DNA of 64,000 nt from Channallabes apus (lineage: Eukaryota; Chordata; Actinopteri; Siluriformes; Clariidae): assembly GCA_030522415.1 (NCBI GenBank), contig CM060115.1, positions 9,769,579-9,833,578 of the forward strand, written 5' to 3'. Positions 36,644 to 47,460 of the stretch are shown piece by piece. A program made the translations under genes and the position numbers. The notes beneath the pieces are model-generated. The model saw only the letters and a list, made by a program, of their open reading frames with translations, searched no databases and was not told the origin of the DNA. Numbering within the stretch: the first letter of the stretch is position 1; every line of letters starts with the position of its first letter.

Positions 36644-37573
36644 GAACAACAAACGGAATTCATCTCCAAACAACTTAAACTCCGACACAGAGGTACGTTA
36701 TCATGTATACCGTTCAGCTCGTTCAGTGTCGATAGCGATAATTTTATTTGTGATAGGTGTGTGTTAGTGAGCACTCTGACGGAGAAGATATCAGCATTAG
36801 AGGAGCGCATCCAGACTTTAGAGAGGGTTAGACAGTGTGAGACCAGCGTTATTCCTGTAGCGGACAGTCTGGGTGCCACAGGCGGAGATAATCAGCCCCC
36901 GACTCCGGCATTAGAGCCCTCACAGCGGGGCGAGTGGGTGACGACTCAGCGGCATACTCGTTCAGCCAAAGCTAACGCTAAGGCTAGCCCACCGGAGCAC
37001 ACCTCCTCTGCGCTTCATGTGTCCAACAGGTTTGCTCTCCTCAGTGATGCACCCGCTGAGAAACCTGAAAGAGCTCTGGTTATAGGAGACTATATACTGT
37101 GGCACGTGACATTAGCTAGACCTTTAGGGGTGCCAGCGGCAGTGGTTAGGTGTATCCCGGGAGCCAGAGCACCGGACATAGCAGGTAATCTTAGGGCTCT
37201 AGGACAGCACAGGTTCTCTAAGATAGTGGTACATGCTGGAGCTAATGATATACGCCTTCGTCAGTCAGAGGTTAGTAAGAGTAACTTTACAGAGGTGTTT
37301 AAATTAGCGAAGGCGATGTCCAATAAAGTAGTATGCTCTGGTCCCATCCCAATGAGACGTGGCGACATAGCTTACAGAAGGTTATGGTCGCTGAACTGCT
37401 GGATGTCCAGGTGGTGCTCCAAAAATAATGTGGGCTACATAGATAATTGGAAGACCTTTGAGGGCAAAGCTGGCCTGTTAGGGCGGGACGGTGTCCATCC
37501 CACTTGGGAAGGTGCTGCTCTCATTTCCTGTAGTATAGCTCATAGTCTCAGTAGAGGTCTAGTTAATCGGTGA
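36644..37573 (+). pseudogene. L2 ORF1: coiled coil plus SGNH esterase-like domain
   Basis: RNA-binding/chaperone-type ORF1 of L2 elements. The frame is open from 36644 to the TGA at 37571-37573 but contains no in-frame ATG before the coiled coil, so the original start is lost or lies across a frame break. A CxxC pair (ICDRC, about 36746-36760) precedes a predicted coiled coil (TEKISALEERIQTLERV). A Ser/Thr/Pro-rich linker follows, then the esterase-like domain from about 37075. VVHAGANDIR (GxND block) and GRDGVHPTWEG (DxxH block) are conserved, but the GDS nucleophile block reads GDY (Tyr codon 37091-37093). Zebrafish L2 ORF1 proteins of this layout are known. Confidence 0.82.
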
Positions 37574-37669
37574 CAATCCAGAGCCCAGGCCAGGGAGCAG
37601 ACAGACAGGCTAAACCAACCATCTGCTAGCTGCATAGAGTCGTCACTCAGGGTTCACCATATTGAGACT

Positions 37670-40631
37670 GTGTCTGTTCCCCGAACTAAGCAAAAATGTA
37701 GAAAGACTCAGAAAGTCTGTTTCAATAATCTAATTAACATAAAGACCACAAACTCCGCTCATACTGAATGCGCAGCCGGCACCTCTGATCTGAAGCTAGG
37801 ACTGTTAAATATTAGATCTCTCGCATCAAAAGCGGTTATTGTTAATAAAATTATCACAGATCAGGCATTTGATATACTCTGTTTAACTGAAACATGGGTT
37901 AAACAGGATGAGTATGTAGCTCTAAATGAAGCTAGTCCTCCTGGATACAGCTACATACACCAGCCTCGGCTAACTGGTAGAGGAGGAGGCGTCGCAGTTA
38001 TTCATAATGATAATCTGTCTATCGTACAAAAACACGGACACAAATTTAACTCATTTGAAATTCTTTATTGTAACATAAGTGTATTTAAGTATATTAAGTC
38101 AGCTCATTCGATTCCACTAATTATAATTTACAGACCTCCAGGGCCGTATTCTGAATTTCTTAGTGAATTTGCAGATTTCATCTCAAACCTAGTCATTTCT
38201 GTAGACAAAGTGTTAATTGCTGGAGATTTTAACATTCATTTTGAGAATCCAGAAGACCCTCTGAGAACAGCATTTATTTCCATACTGGACTCCGTAGGCG
38301 TAAATCAGTGTGTAGTAGGACCCACTCATAAAGCAGGTCACACTTTAGACTTAATAATATTTTTCGGGTTAAGTATAAGAAATGTATTCACAATTCCACT
38401 GTCTGAAATTATCTCAGATCACTATCTTGTCTCCATTCAAGTGTGTCACAGTGATAATGTACGCACAGCACCGCGCTACCATATTAAACGTACATTCACA
38501 TCAAGTACCACACAGAGTTTTATCAGTAATCTCCCAGAGTTACCAACTTTGATTAGGTCACCGTCTGACCTCACAGAACTCGATCAGGCAACTGAATATT
38601 TAGAGTCGATATTTCGTTGTACCTTAGATAATGTAGCTCCAGCTAAAAGAAAAATTATTAGAGATAAGAAACTCGCTCCCTGGTATAACTCTCACACGCG
38701 CACTTTAAAACAGACCGCTCGGAAATTAGAGCGTAAATGGCGTCAAACTAAATTGTTAGTATTTCAAATAGCATGGAAAGAGAACATCCTGAACTATAGG
38801 AAAGCTCTTAGTGTAGCTAGATCAACGTATCTCTCCACTCTTATAGAAGAAAATTAAAATAATCCTAGATTTTTATTTAATACTGTAGCCAAATTAACCA
38901 GAAATAAGACCACTACAGAAATCTCCACAACAACATCATGCAATAGTGAGGACTTCATTAACTTTTTTAATAATAAAATTGTAAATATCAGGCATAAAAT
39001 TGAGGCTTTGAAACCCAACAATGTAATTGATACAGATGTTAACCTAGCCATGTCAGATTCAAACCTAGAATACTTTACTCCCCTTGAAGAGAATGAACTA
39101 ATTTCACTCATCTCTTCTGCAAATTCATCAACCTGTATATTAGATCCTATACCTACACATTTTCTTAAACAGATAGTACCAGTAATAACAGAACCGCTGT
39201 TGAGAATAATTAATTCCTCACTCAGCATTGGTTATGTTCCAAAATCTTTTAAATTAGCAGTTATCAAACGAATAATTAAGAAAGCTGACCTCGACCCCTG
39301 TCAGCTGTCCAATTACAGGCCAATATCAAAACTCCTCCAAGATTCTGGAGAAGATAGTAGCGTAGCAGCTATGCTCATATCTACATATAAATGGCATACA
39401 TGAACTGTATCAGTCAGGATTTAGGCCTGATCACAGCACAGAAACAGCACTCGTTAAAGTAGTAAATGACCTCCTATTGGCCTCTGATCAGGGTTGTGTA
39501 ACTACGCTTGTATTACTCGACCTCAGTGCAGCTTTTGACACCATTGATCATGCTATTCTTCTTCACAGATTAGAAAATGTAGTAGGAATTAAGGGTACAG
39601 CCCTCTCCTGGCTCAGATCCTATTTGACCAATCGTTATCAGTATGTAGACTTAAATGGTGATTATTCTGCATGTTCTCTAGTGGAGTTTGGCGTTCCGCA
39701 GGGTTCAGTTTTAGGCCCACTGCTTTTTTTCCTTTACATGCTTCCTCTGGGCAACATAATCCGTAAGCATGGTATTAGTTTTCATTGTTATGCTGACGAC
39801 AAACAGCTATATGTGTCAACAAAACCTGATGAGAAAAACCATCTTACTAAAGTTGAGCAATGTGTGCAGGACATAAGAAATTGGATGCTAATTAACTTCT
39901 TTCTGCTTAATCCGTATAAGACAGAAGTTCTAGTCATAGGACCGCATACAGCTAGAAGTAAAATCTTAGATCACACCGTAACTTTAGATGGACTTTCTGT
40001 TCCATCAAGTGCAACAGTAAAAGACCTCGGCGTGATTATAGATTCCAGCCTTTCATTTGAAGCTCATGTAGATAATATCACCAGGATAGCATTCTTTCAC
40101 CTCAGAAATATTGCCAAGATAAGAAATATATTGTCGCTAAATGATGCAGAAAAACTAGTTCATACTTTTATCACCTCTAGGTTGGACTATTGTAATGCCT
40201 TACTGTCTGGTTGTTCTGTTAGGTGCATAAACAAGCTTCAGCTAGTCCAGAATGCAGCAGCGAGAGTCCTCACTAGGACCAGAAGATATGAGCACATCAC
40301 CCCTATCCTATCTTCACTACATTGGCTCCCTGTGAAATTTCGCATCGATTTTAAAATACTACTCTTGACATATAAAGCATTAAATGGTCTCGCGCCGCAG
40401 TATCTGAGTGAACTGATAGTGTCTTACGATCCGCCACGCCTACTTCGATCAAAAGTTGCAGGCTGCTTGTCAGTACCGCGTATTATGAAAACTACGGCTG
40501 GGGGCAGAGCTTTTTCTTACAAAGCCCCAAAATTATGGAATAGTCTTCCAAATAGTGTTTGGGACTCAGACACAGTCTCAGTGTTTAAGTCTAGGCTAAA
40601 AACCTATTTATTTAGCCAAGCATTTTTATAA
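37670..40631 (+). pseudogene. L2 ORF2: endonuclease and reverse transcriptase, broken
   Basis: Endonuclease domain: LGLLNIRSLASKA, CLTETW, GRGGGVAVIH, IYRPPG, VLIAGDFNIH, HTLDLIIFF and ISDHYLVSI, all the expected AP-endonuclease blocks. A TAA at 38855-38857 ends this frame, and the same frame continues to 39403 (NYRPISK fingers block). It then shifts: a loss of bases near 39333 moves the true frame to the third register, which carries a TAG at 39363-39365 and is open from there to 40631. The palm reads [15 protein letters not shown] (A), [13 protein letters not shown] (B) and [11 protein letters not shown] (catalytic YADD). A thumb and the C-terminal [16 protein letters not shown] and APQYL blocks follow. 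Catalytic residues are intact although the protein is broken in three pieces. No ATG is visible at 37670, and the true start is unresolved. Confidence 0.87.
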
Positions 40632-41649
40632 ATAAATTTGCCATAGGTAAAGGAGCAGATCTGGGGGACTCATGGACGTAGAGTATTATGGTGAACTGGT
40701 ATGTTTAGATGCTGTCTTCCTCATTCTCATTTGATCACTCAGGTTTGTTGACGGTGAGGTGATTGTTTGCTTTACATCTCAGGGAGCCCTCATGTTTGTG
40801 TTTCCTTCTGGCTCTCCCTTTTAGTTATGCTGTTATAGTTAGTCCTGCCGGAGACCCTGCTTGCACTCTACAGTAAATATACATTCACATTATACATTAT
40901 GTGACTGTGACCATACCTAATTGCCATCTCTCCTCCTCTTCTCTTTCTCCCCCTCTTTCTCTTTCCTCTCTCCCCTTGTCTCCCCCTTTCACTCTTTCTC
41001 TCTCTCTCTCTCTCTGTCGAGCTACACATGTCATTCCTGAGCTGCCAGTGATCCAGACTCCCTCTGCCCTCCGGACCTGTCTGATCCATCCTGGTGCCCC
41101 GTTTCTGGTTGGAGGTCTCGTCGCATGGATGCCCCGTGTGTCTCTTTGGGATGCGTCTGGTGTCTGGGGATGATTCTATCTACGTAGAAGATGGTTCTGG
41201 CCTCGACTGGTGTTGTCAGCTGTTTCTCTGAGGACTTGACAATTCGATAGTTCAGGACTGGAACTCTCTACAAGTCTATCTGAGTCTCCAATAACTACTG
41301 GACTCCATTTTAACATCAATTAACATCAACTATTATAGCTGAACTGCCTGCCACCTAACACTGTATAAATGCAGATCATTTCCTGCTATCTGTTTCACCC
41401 AGATGAGGATGGGTTCCCTGTTGAGTCTGGTTCCTCTCAAGGTTTCTTCCTATTACCATCTACCAAGTTTTTCCTTGCCACTGTCACCCTCGGCTTGCTC
41501 ACCAGGGACTATCTGAACATTTTGATTCATACACATTCACATTCCATACAAATTTAAATAATTCTTTTGATTGTGTAAAGCTGTTTTGAGACAATGTCAA
41601 TTGTTAAAAGCACTATACAAATAAAATTGAATTGAATTAAAATTGATGT

Positions 41650-41880
41650 CTAAGCGCTAACTACCGGATGCCCCTGGGACTCTCGTAAGAGCCAGCACTA
41701 AATCCATGCACTTTGTATATGTGCGGGTGAGCTAGACCAATGGAAGGACCCGATACTGGTAAGCTTCGCCCCCGAAAGCAAACCTCAGGAACCTCCTGTG
41801 TTGTGGCAAAATTTCTATATGAAAGTAAGCGTCCTTAAATCGATTGTCAGAAATCAATCGCTTGGTAGGATTTGAGAGCA
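41650..41880 (-). pseudogene. DIRS reverse transcriptase, fingers/palm piece
   Basis: Minus-strand stretch containing AYFHIEILPQHR-like and FGGEAYQYRVLP strings in different frames, a TKCMDLVLA string, and then a decayed end (LRH in place of the catalytic YLDD-type box) at the L2 junction. A one-base deletion near 41840 separates two frames. It belongs directly before the segment at 36456. Confidence 0.7.
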
Positions 41881-42049
41881 ATCACTTTGACAGTCACATT
41901 TGAAGATGTAAAGTGTAGAGATCGCCCTCCGATATGGATTATCACACACGGAGGGATATCTACTGTAGTTTAAACTCCGCCATATTGGTGAGTTAAACAC
42001 TTTCTTATTTTGCTGGTTTAAAAACAAGCACGCTCACAACAAGGTGAAG

Positions 42050-42249
42050 ACAAAGAATCTGAGGAATGTTTCCTGCTCACTCCTATTTATAACCCTCCAG
42101 GTGCATATCATCAGATGACATCACCTGATCGAGGTTATATAGGCCAAAATTTGGCGTGTTTATACACACATGCTTCACAACCGGCAACATGACAAGATGT
42201 TTCCCATAGCATTTTCAAGCAGCATCGAGTGAAGCCTTTGAAAGGGAAC
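42050..42249. repeat. DIRS right inverted terminal repeat
   Basis: Inverse complement of the left repeat (GCTCACTCCTATTTATAACC, ATAGGCCAAAATTTGGC, TGACAAGATGTTTCCCATAG). It continues to the outer end TTTGAAAGGGAAC at 42249, which pairs with the second half of the internal complementary region. Confidence 0.88.
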
Positions 42250-43699
42250 ATGCAACACCACATCAACAGTTATTACAAGGTCCAAGTTTATTTTAGGGAA
42301 TTTTCTTAAAAATAAATCTTTTTTTAGGATACGGTTGAAAGTAGTTTGAAAAATGACACATATGATGATTATCTGTTGAAGCTTGTTAGAGTTACCCCCT
42401 CTCACACTATAAATATGTGCGCATTACACTCATCACCTTGGATTTTCTTTTCCCGAATATCTCCTAGTTCCTGTCTGAACAGATCTATTTTCCTTTTTTT
42501 GTGCAGTTCCCACCTTGTGGTCTTGACCTTTTGCGTGTTTTGTGTTTTAAATTGATTTCCACTGGATGATGTCTACTTGTGTTTTGGATGCTGCTCTGAA
42601 GGTCAAGCACGATTCAAGGATAAGCCTCAGTAGAGACTCAGTGTGATGACATCTGACTCTTACCCATGCACTTAATTTCCATATGAAGTAAGTCAACACT
42701 ATTACTAGCACTGCACCTCTGAGATTGTTGCCCCCCCCCCCCACCCCCGCAACAAGAAGCATTGTGTTTACACTTCATAAGATACAGCAGAACAAAGCAA
42801 TTTGTATGAAACTTATTTATTACAAACGTATTTTAAAAAACGTATCAATAAGGATCAAAATTTGACATATTTACAATAGGCATTTGCTTAGGCAATATGT
42901 AGAAAACTACTTACAAATACATAGCTACGGTAAAGTTTTCATTAATTAACTTTTGTTTTCTGCATCAAGCTGTATTAAAAAAAAAAAAACCCACTCGCAT
43001 CCTGGAAAACATCCCTAGGTCAACAAGGGTGAATTTAAATAAAGACTTGCTCAAATGTATCTAAAATCATGGGACATCACTGTTATTTCCTTTTATCAAT
43101 CATTAGGCTTGTCACTATGCTTAGCATATAAAGTTAAGCTAGCTAGCTAAGTATAGAAAGAAGTCCAAAATAAAGTTATATTTTTACACTAGAGAAATTA
43201 ACTTGTCAGCTAACTTGTTATATGTGAACTTCACATGATTCAGTTTGTGACAAACTTATCTGATGCTTGGCAAAACTGGTATTAACCGTAAGTTGGCAGT
43301 GTCGAACAACAAAAGTAGACCAGCCAGTAGGCCAAAAGTAGACAGGCGTTTTTTGGAGCCTTTACCTGAAAATAATTTTTTTTTTTTTTAAAGATGGCTA
43401 TGTTCCTTTACAATGCAGCTGCATAAAGCTAAAAGTATAGCTACTGTAGTAAGCTTAAAGTTGTTTCTGGGTGAAATTCCCTAAAATGGGGTCTTATGGC
43501 ATATTAACGCAAAAAAACGTAGTGTGTAGAAAATAACATATCAGCATATTCGCTCCGAGCATTGGAGCCATTCAGCAGGTGATCGATTCAGTCCAAGCAG
43601 AAGAATTTCAACATTACAGAGAAAAAAGATCAGTCCAGCAGAATAAATAAGTTAATGTCCCATCCCATGTGTGAGGAAACTTGCTCATGGTCACCATTA
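42250..43699. other. spacer downstream of hepcidin
   Basis: Between the DIRS right end and the hepcidin stop. It holds a C-run at 42730-42745 and poly-A/T tracts. It should contain the hepcidin 3' untranslated region, but its end is not evident. Confidence 0.5.
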
Positions 43700-44438
43700 T
43701 TAGAACCTGCAGCAGTAACCACAGCCTTTATTCTTGCAGCACTTGCAGCAGTATCGGCACATAGAGAGGTGACTCTGACGCTTTGCCCTGAACAGCATCT
43801 GAAAAAAATTATTCAAGAAACATATAAATGACTCATAGTGCTTTTTTGGCTCATCATCGGATGTGTGTTGAGCAAACACAATGATGTTTAGTACCTCGGG
43901 ACTTGTCTCCTTCACCAACGATGCAGTCTCACCCTGATCGAGACTCTGAGCTGCTTGAGGTTCTGCTTGCTCCTCTAGTCGGACCTGAGGATCAGGAACA
44001 GAAAAAATATACAAAATAAATGAAACAGAATTTATTTACATAGAAGATGCGACAAAACATAAAATAAAACCTTTTTTTTTTTTTTATAAAAACAAATTAG
44101 ATTTTAATGCATACATATAAGTGAATAAATAAGAGTTAAATTATATGAGAAATTCAATAAAATACATTTCCTTAAAATATACAACTGTTAACTTGATTTT
44201 TTAAATGTTTGAAAATAAATAAATGAATAAATAAATTAATACAAAAAAATTATATATGTAATTAAACATTAAAATAAGGGTTGTATGATATATTCAAATT
44301 AACAAAATGTACTTCCTTAAACAATTAGACAACTTTGATGGAAATAAATAAATTAAATAATAATTAAATTAAATAATGTAGTTAATAAAATGCTAAATAT
44401 ATGTAATTAAATATATATGATGTAAAACAATTATAAAA

Positions 44439-44496
<58 letters not shown>

Positions 44497-44716
44497 AACT
44501 ATATATAATATAGTTTTATGAAGTTTTTAAATGTAGTAGATATTAATATAAGTTTTAAAACAAATAATTTTTATAGTGTGTAATTGAATAAGTGAGCTAT
44601 TTTAAGGTAAACTGAAGGTGGACTGTTACCTCAGAGAAAGGCACAGCTGCACTCTGGGAGATGCAGATGCACGCGATGATGACGATAACGGCGCACACGA
44701 TGCTCATTGGCTTCAT
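43700..44716 (-). CDS. hamp: hepcidin precursor (iron-regulatory, antimicrobial peptide hormone)
   Basis: Secreted peptide hormone that blocks the iron exporter ferroportin; fish forms are also antimicrobial. Three phase-0 exons on the minus strand: 44716-44630 (29 codons), 43984-43895 (30) and 43798-43700 (32 plus stop), with GT-AG introns of 645 and 96 bp. Total 91 residues, normal for fish (about 85-95). Residues 1-24 form a signal peptide (MKPMSIVCAVIVIIACICIS...), then an acidic propeptide, then a furin-type site RAKR (63-66). The mature 25-mer (67-91) starts QSHLSMC and ends GCGYCCRF. Its eight cysteines stand at mature positions 7, 10, 11, 13, 14, 19, 22 and 23, the same spacing as human hepcidin-25. 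Met at mature position 6 stands where Leu is usual in fish. No polyadenylation signal was found within 400 bp of the stop. Confidence 0.96.
44442..44490. repeat. (TA)n microsatellite in hepcidin intron 1
   Basis: About 24 TA dinucleotides within the 645-bp first intron, which is otherwise A/T-rich. A useful polymorphic marker in principle. Confidence 0.95.
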
Positions 44717-44895
44717 TTTTAGTCGTCACTGATTTCAGTCGTCGTCTAAAAGCAAATTAAGGACTTTGGTTCCTGTTTCAGGGGGGAAAGAAAGTTCTTC
44801 TTTAAAGCTTCTTCTCTGTTAATGTTGTTTCTCTCACTCTCTGTCTCTCAGGATTCCCGTCTCCTGACTACCTGACAACTTCACATGCCGAGCTG

Positions 44896-44903
44896 CTATT
44901 TAT
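44896..44903 (-). promoter_or_regulatory. TATA-like box of hepcidin
   Basis: Minus-strand ATAAATAG lies 180 bp upstream of the hepcidin ATG, predicting transcription start near 44866-44872 and a 5' leader of about 150 bp. No ATG-initiated long frame is evident in that leader. Position and sequence only; not tested. Confidence 0.6.
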
Positions 44904-44969
44904 TCCTGTGCCGTGCCGTTAAACACACCCCGTTATGGCGCAACTGCTGCTCGTCTCCTTCCAGTCAGG

Positions 44970-44975
44970 CACGTG
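44970..44975. promoter_or_regulatory. CACGTG E-box upstream of hepcidin
   Basis: Perfect palindromic E-box (context GGCACGTGCAC) 67 bp upstream of the TATA-like box. CACGTG is the canonical USF/Myc-family site, and USF regulation of hepcidin promoters through E-boxes has been reported in mammals. Just beyond it (44992-45000) GGAATTTCC resembles an NF-kappaB half-palindrome. A TTGCGCCAT word (minus strand, 44936-44944) is a weak C/EBP-like match. Confidence 0.55.
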
Positions 44976-45030
44976 CACAGGAAACCCAGTGGAATTTCCA
45001 GCATAATATGTTCATTTAATGATCCCAATC

Positions 45031-45060
45031 AGTAATAATAATAATAATAATAATAATAAT
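45031..45060. repeat. (ATA)n microsatellite
   Basis: Trinucleotide run just upstream of the hepcidin promoter, followed at 45080-45100 by a TTTA tetranucleotide run. Confidence 0.9.
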
Positions 45061-45100
45061 GTAGCAAGTAGCTAGTGTTTTATTTATTTATTTATTTATT

Positions 45101-47113
45101 TTAACTAATAATCTGAATGATATACATATTGGTATATTTACTATTTATTTTTATTATGTTTTATTAAACTAATCTACCATCAGCTTTACTTATATTGCTT
45201 ATTTCTTGCAAAATTTAATACATAAATATTTATATATTTTTTTATTGCAAAGTTTATTAGATACATAATGCATTACAAAAAAAACTACATTAATTTCTTT
45301 TTTCATTTAAAATTAAAGTAATCTATCGTTCTATTGCTATTACTAATTCATTTGTAAAAACTATTAATTTATTTTCAATTATTTTTTTATTGCCCATATG
45401 TACAGTACTATGCTCCTATAGTTCCAGAGATACATCAGTTGTGGATTTTTATTTCTCACTATTTTATGCTGGTTATATATAAGTAAAGACAAAGTGTGTT
45501 TTTTTTTGTTTACATTTTCAACAATAATTTATTATTAAACTTAGAAACATGCCACAGCTTCACTTTCTCCCTTTTATTGTGAATTTTTGTGAATATTTGT
45601 TTTGCTTTGTTTGTTCTTGTATTTGCTTTGTAAAATTTGATTTTATTCTGACACTTTTCTATAATTCAAAATTTTATCTCTACCACAAAATGTGCTTCTC
45701 CTGTAAAAACAAAACAAAACAAAAAGGATAAACATGGGAAATTATTAGTGATGATATTAACAGCTTGACAGCAGCTTGTCTTTTGCATGTTGATGGTATT
45801 AATTTGCACAAAGTAAACTCTATAGTGTTGCTTTAACACTTTCAGTTGATGAATTGAACTGGTCCTACATACACACTGCAAAGTGTTAACTCGATACTGG
45901 GGATTTTGCCGTGGAGGAGACACCTGTGCGTCTATAAAAGACATATGGCTTGTTGAAGGAAGTCATGTCTATTAAGACATCTCCATGTGCTTTTTTTTTT
46001 TTGGCCTTTCACGCTTCCCATAGATCAGTGAGGAATTCCGATGGCCGACAGACTCGGTCATGTGGGAACCATTATGGATTCATCACGTATCAACCTGGGG
46101 ATAAAACTTTACCCAAAAGACAATTGATGCATCTGGACCTCAATTTGTCATTTCGTAATATTGCTTTCTAATATACTGTATGTAACCTTTGTACAGTCAA
46201 TTATTTAAAAGTATTGTCCTAAATCTACAATGGAAGCCATGGCTCAGTTAAAGGGCAGGTTTCAATGTTCTTTTCCTAATACATAAATAAATACTGAACA
46301 CAGAATACATAGAAAACTCTCATAAATGTTCCTATTTTGGAGAAAATGTCAACTCTGGTGCTGAGTCATGTTTAAGAAACTCTACATTACATTCCCTTTC
46401 AATCCCGAGTCATGAAAAAGTCCACGCGTCAGGCTGTCTCATTCAGCGATAACCTTTTGCCAGTGTATATTGACTGGAAATAGCCCGACAAGCTTCAGTC
46501 AATAAATATAACCCTGAATGGCTTCTGGTTAGATCCGAACATAGGGTCATTGAATTTTTATATCCTGTTGTCATGGACATAATGATCATTAGGTGGATTT
46601 TTTGCCAAACCTGTGCTTTTAATTATTAATTACCTTAAAATCATTCTCTTATAATAATGATTTGTTTCCATGCTTGCATCTTTTCCAAATAAGGTTGTTA
46701 TTATTGCCTGTATTCCTGTACATTTTAAATGCCTGCATTATAAATACAGTATATACATTAGAAATAATACATATGTAATCCACAGACCAGAAGGGATGAA
46801 CATGCTTACAGGCCAGAGAGAATGAACAGCTACTCATCCAAGCAGCTTCTTCAGTTTTAAGTAAGGTTGTTTAGGGACCCCATACATATCCTCAATGAGT
46901 CGTTTCTCACCTGAATAGGCTCGTTGATGGACGATAGAGAATGTGAGAATGAGGAGGAGTTGATAAGATGTGTGGATCACACATACTTCCTTGTGACCCC
47001 GAAAGGTGGTCGTTAGGTTTGGCCTCCCAGCTGGAAAGGTCGAGGCTTTTTATTCATCCTGGGGATGAATGGACGAAAGCCTCTAAGAAATAAATGCATA
47101 AAAGGTGTTAAGG
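45101..47113. other. spacer upstream of hepcidin
   Basis: AT-rich with no exon seen. The block 45950-46170 is of balanced composition and contains a short open frame without known similarity. Confidence 0.5.
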
Positions 47114-47300
47114 TGTGGTGGCATGGTGGGTAGTGGTTAACACTGTAGCCTCGCACCTTCATGGTCAGGGTTTGAATTCTGCCTTGGGACATGCAGGGTG
47201 GGTTAATAGGTGCTTCCAAATTGCCTGTAGTGTATGTGTGTGTGCACTTGTGCCCAGAATTTGCTGGGAGGAATTTCCTAGGTCAAGAGAATGAGTGAGT
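47114..47300 (+). mobile_element. V-SINE-like element, short degenerate copy
   Basis: tRNA-like head (GGTGGCATGGTGGGTAGTGG, GTTTGAATTCTGCC) joined to GACATGCAGGGTGGGTTAATAGG and a shortened GAATGAGTGAGTG tail. The central core is deleted. Confidence 0.75.
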
Positions 47301-47315
47301 GTCAACGGGAAATTT

Positions 47316-47342
47316 CAGAATAATTATTCTATACATGATGTT

Positions 47343-47426
<84 letters not shown>

Positions 47427-47460
47427 TTCAACATCATATATAGAATAATTATCCTATATA
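47316..47460. repeat. (TA)n within a long inverted repeat
   Basis: A run of about 39 TA dinucleotides (47345-47422) is flanked by imperfect inverted arms: ATAATTATTCTATACATGATGTT on the left and AACATCATATATAGAATAATTAT on the right. The result is a large potential cruciform. Confidence 0.85.

Larger units (their letters stand above)
36457..41644 (+). mobile_element. L2-type LINE, nearly full length, nested in DIRS
   Basis: Plus-strand non-LTR retrotransposon of about 5.2 kb. It has a 5' untranslated part (36457-36640), ORF1 with an SGNH-esterase-like domain, ORF2 with endonuclease and reverse transcriptase, and a 1-kb 3' untranslated region. That region holds the fish-L2 hallmark GGTTCCTCTCAAGGTTTCTT and ends AAAGCACTATACAAATAAAA plus a TTGAA repeat tail (about 41625-41644). 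It sits in the reverse transcriptase of the older DIRS. No convincing target duplication could be read. ORF lesions make it non-autonomous. Confidence 0.88.
34200..42249 (-). mobile_element. DIRS-type tyrosine-recombinase retrotransposon, decayed
   Basis: Minus-strand DIRS element recognised by architecture and by coding fragments. Its outer ends carry inverted repeats (34240-34400 against 42050-42225). Next to the left one lies an internal complementary region (34441-34535), one half of which mirrors the left end while the other half mirrors the right end. This joint is the hallmark of DIRS circle-mediated replication. Coding remnants read as reverse transcriptase (41880 down to 41650, then 36456 down to about 35990) and tyrosine recombinase (about 35760-34540). 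Both ends are AAC-type trinucleotides. An L2 LINE (36457-41644) interrupts it. Gag and the N-terminal reverse transcriptase are deleted, leaving about 2.9 kb. Confidence 0.82.

Noticed and set aside
40868..41173. Basic RER-rich frame on the minus strand
   Set aside because: It lies over the CT-rich part of the L2 3' untranslated region.
36457..41644. TGATGT at both L2 borders as a target-site duplication
   Set aside because: Six bases not immediately abutting either end; could easily be chance.
34200..42249. LTR retrotransposon or simple DNA transposon with long inverted repeats
   Set aside because: No direct LTRs. The internal complementary region plus reverse transcriptase and recombinase fragments fit DIRS instead.
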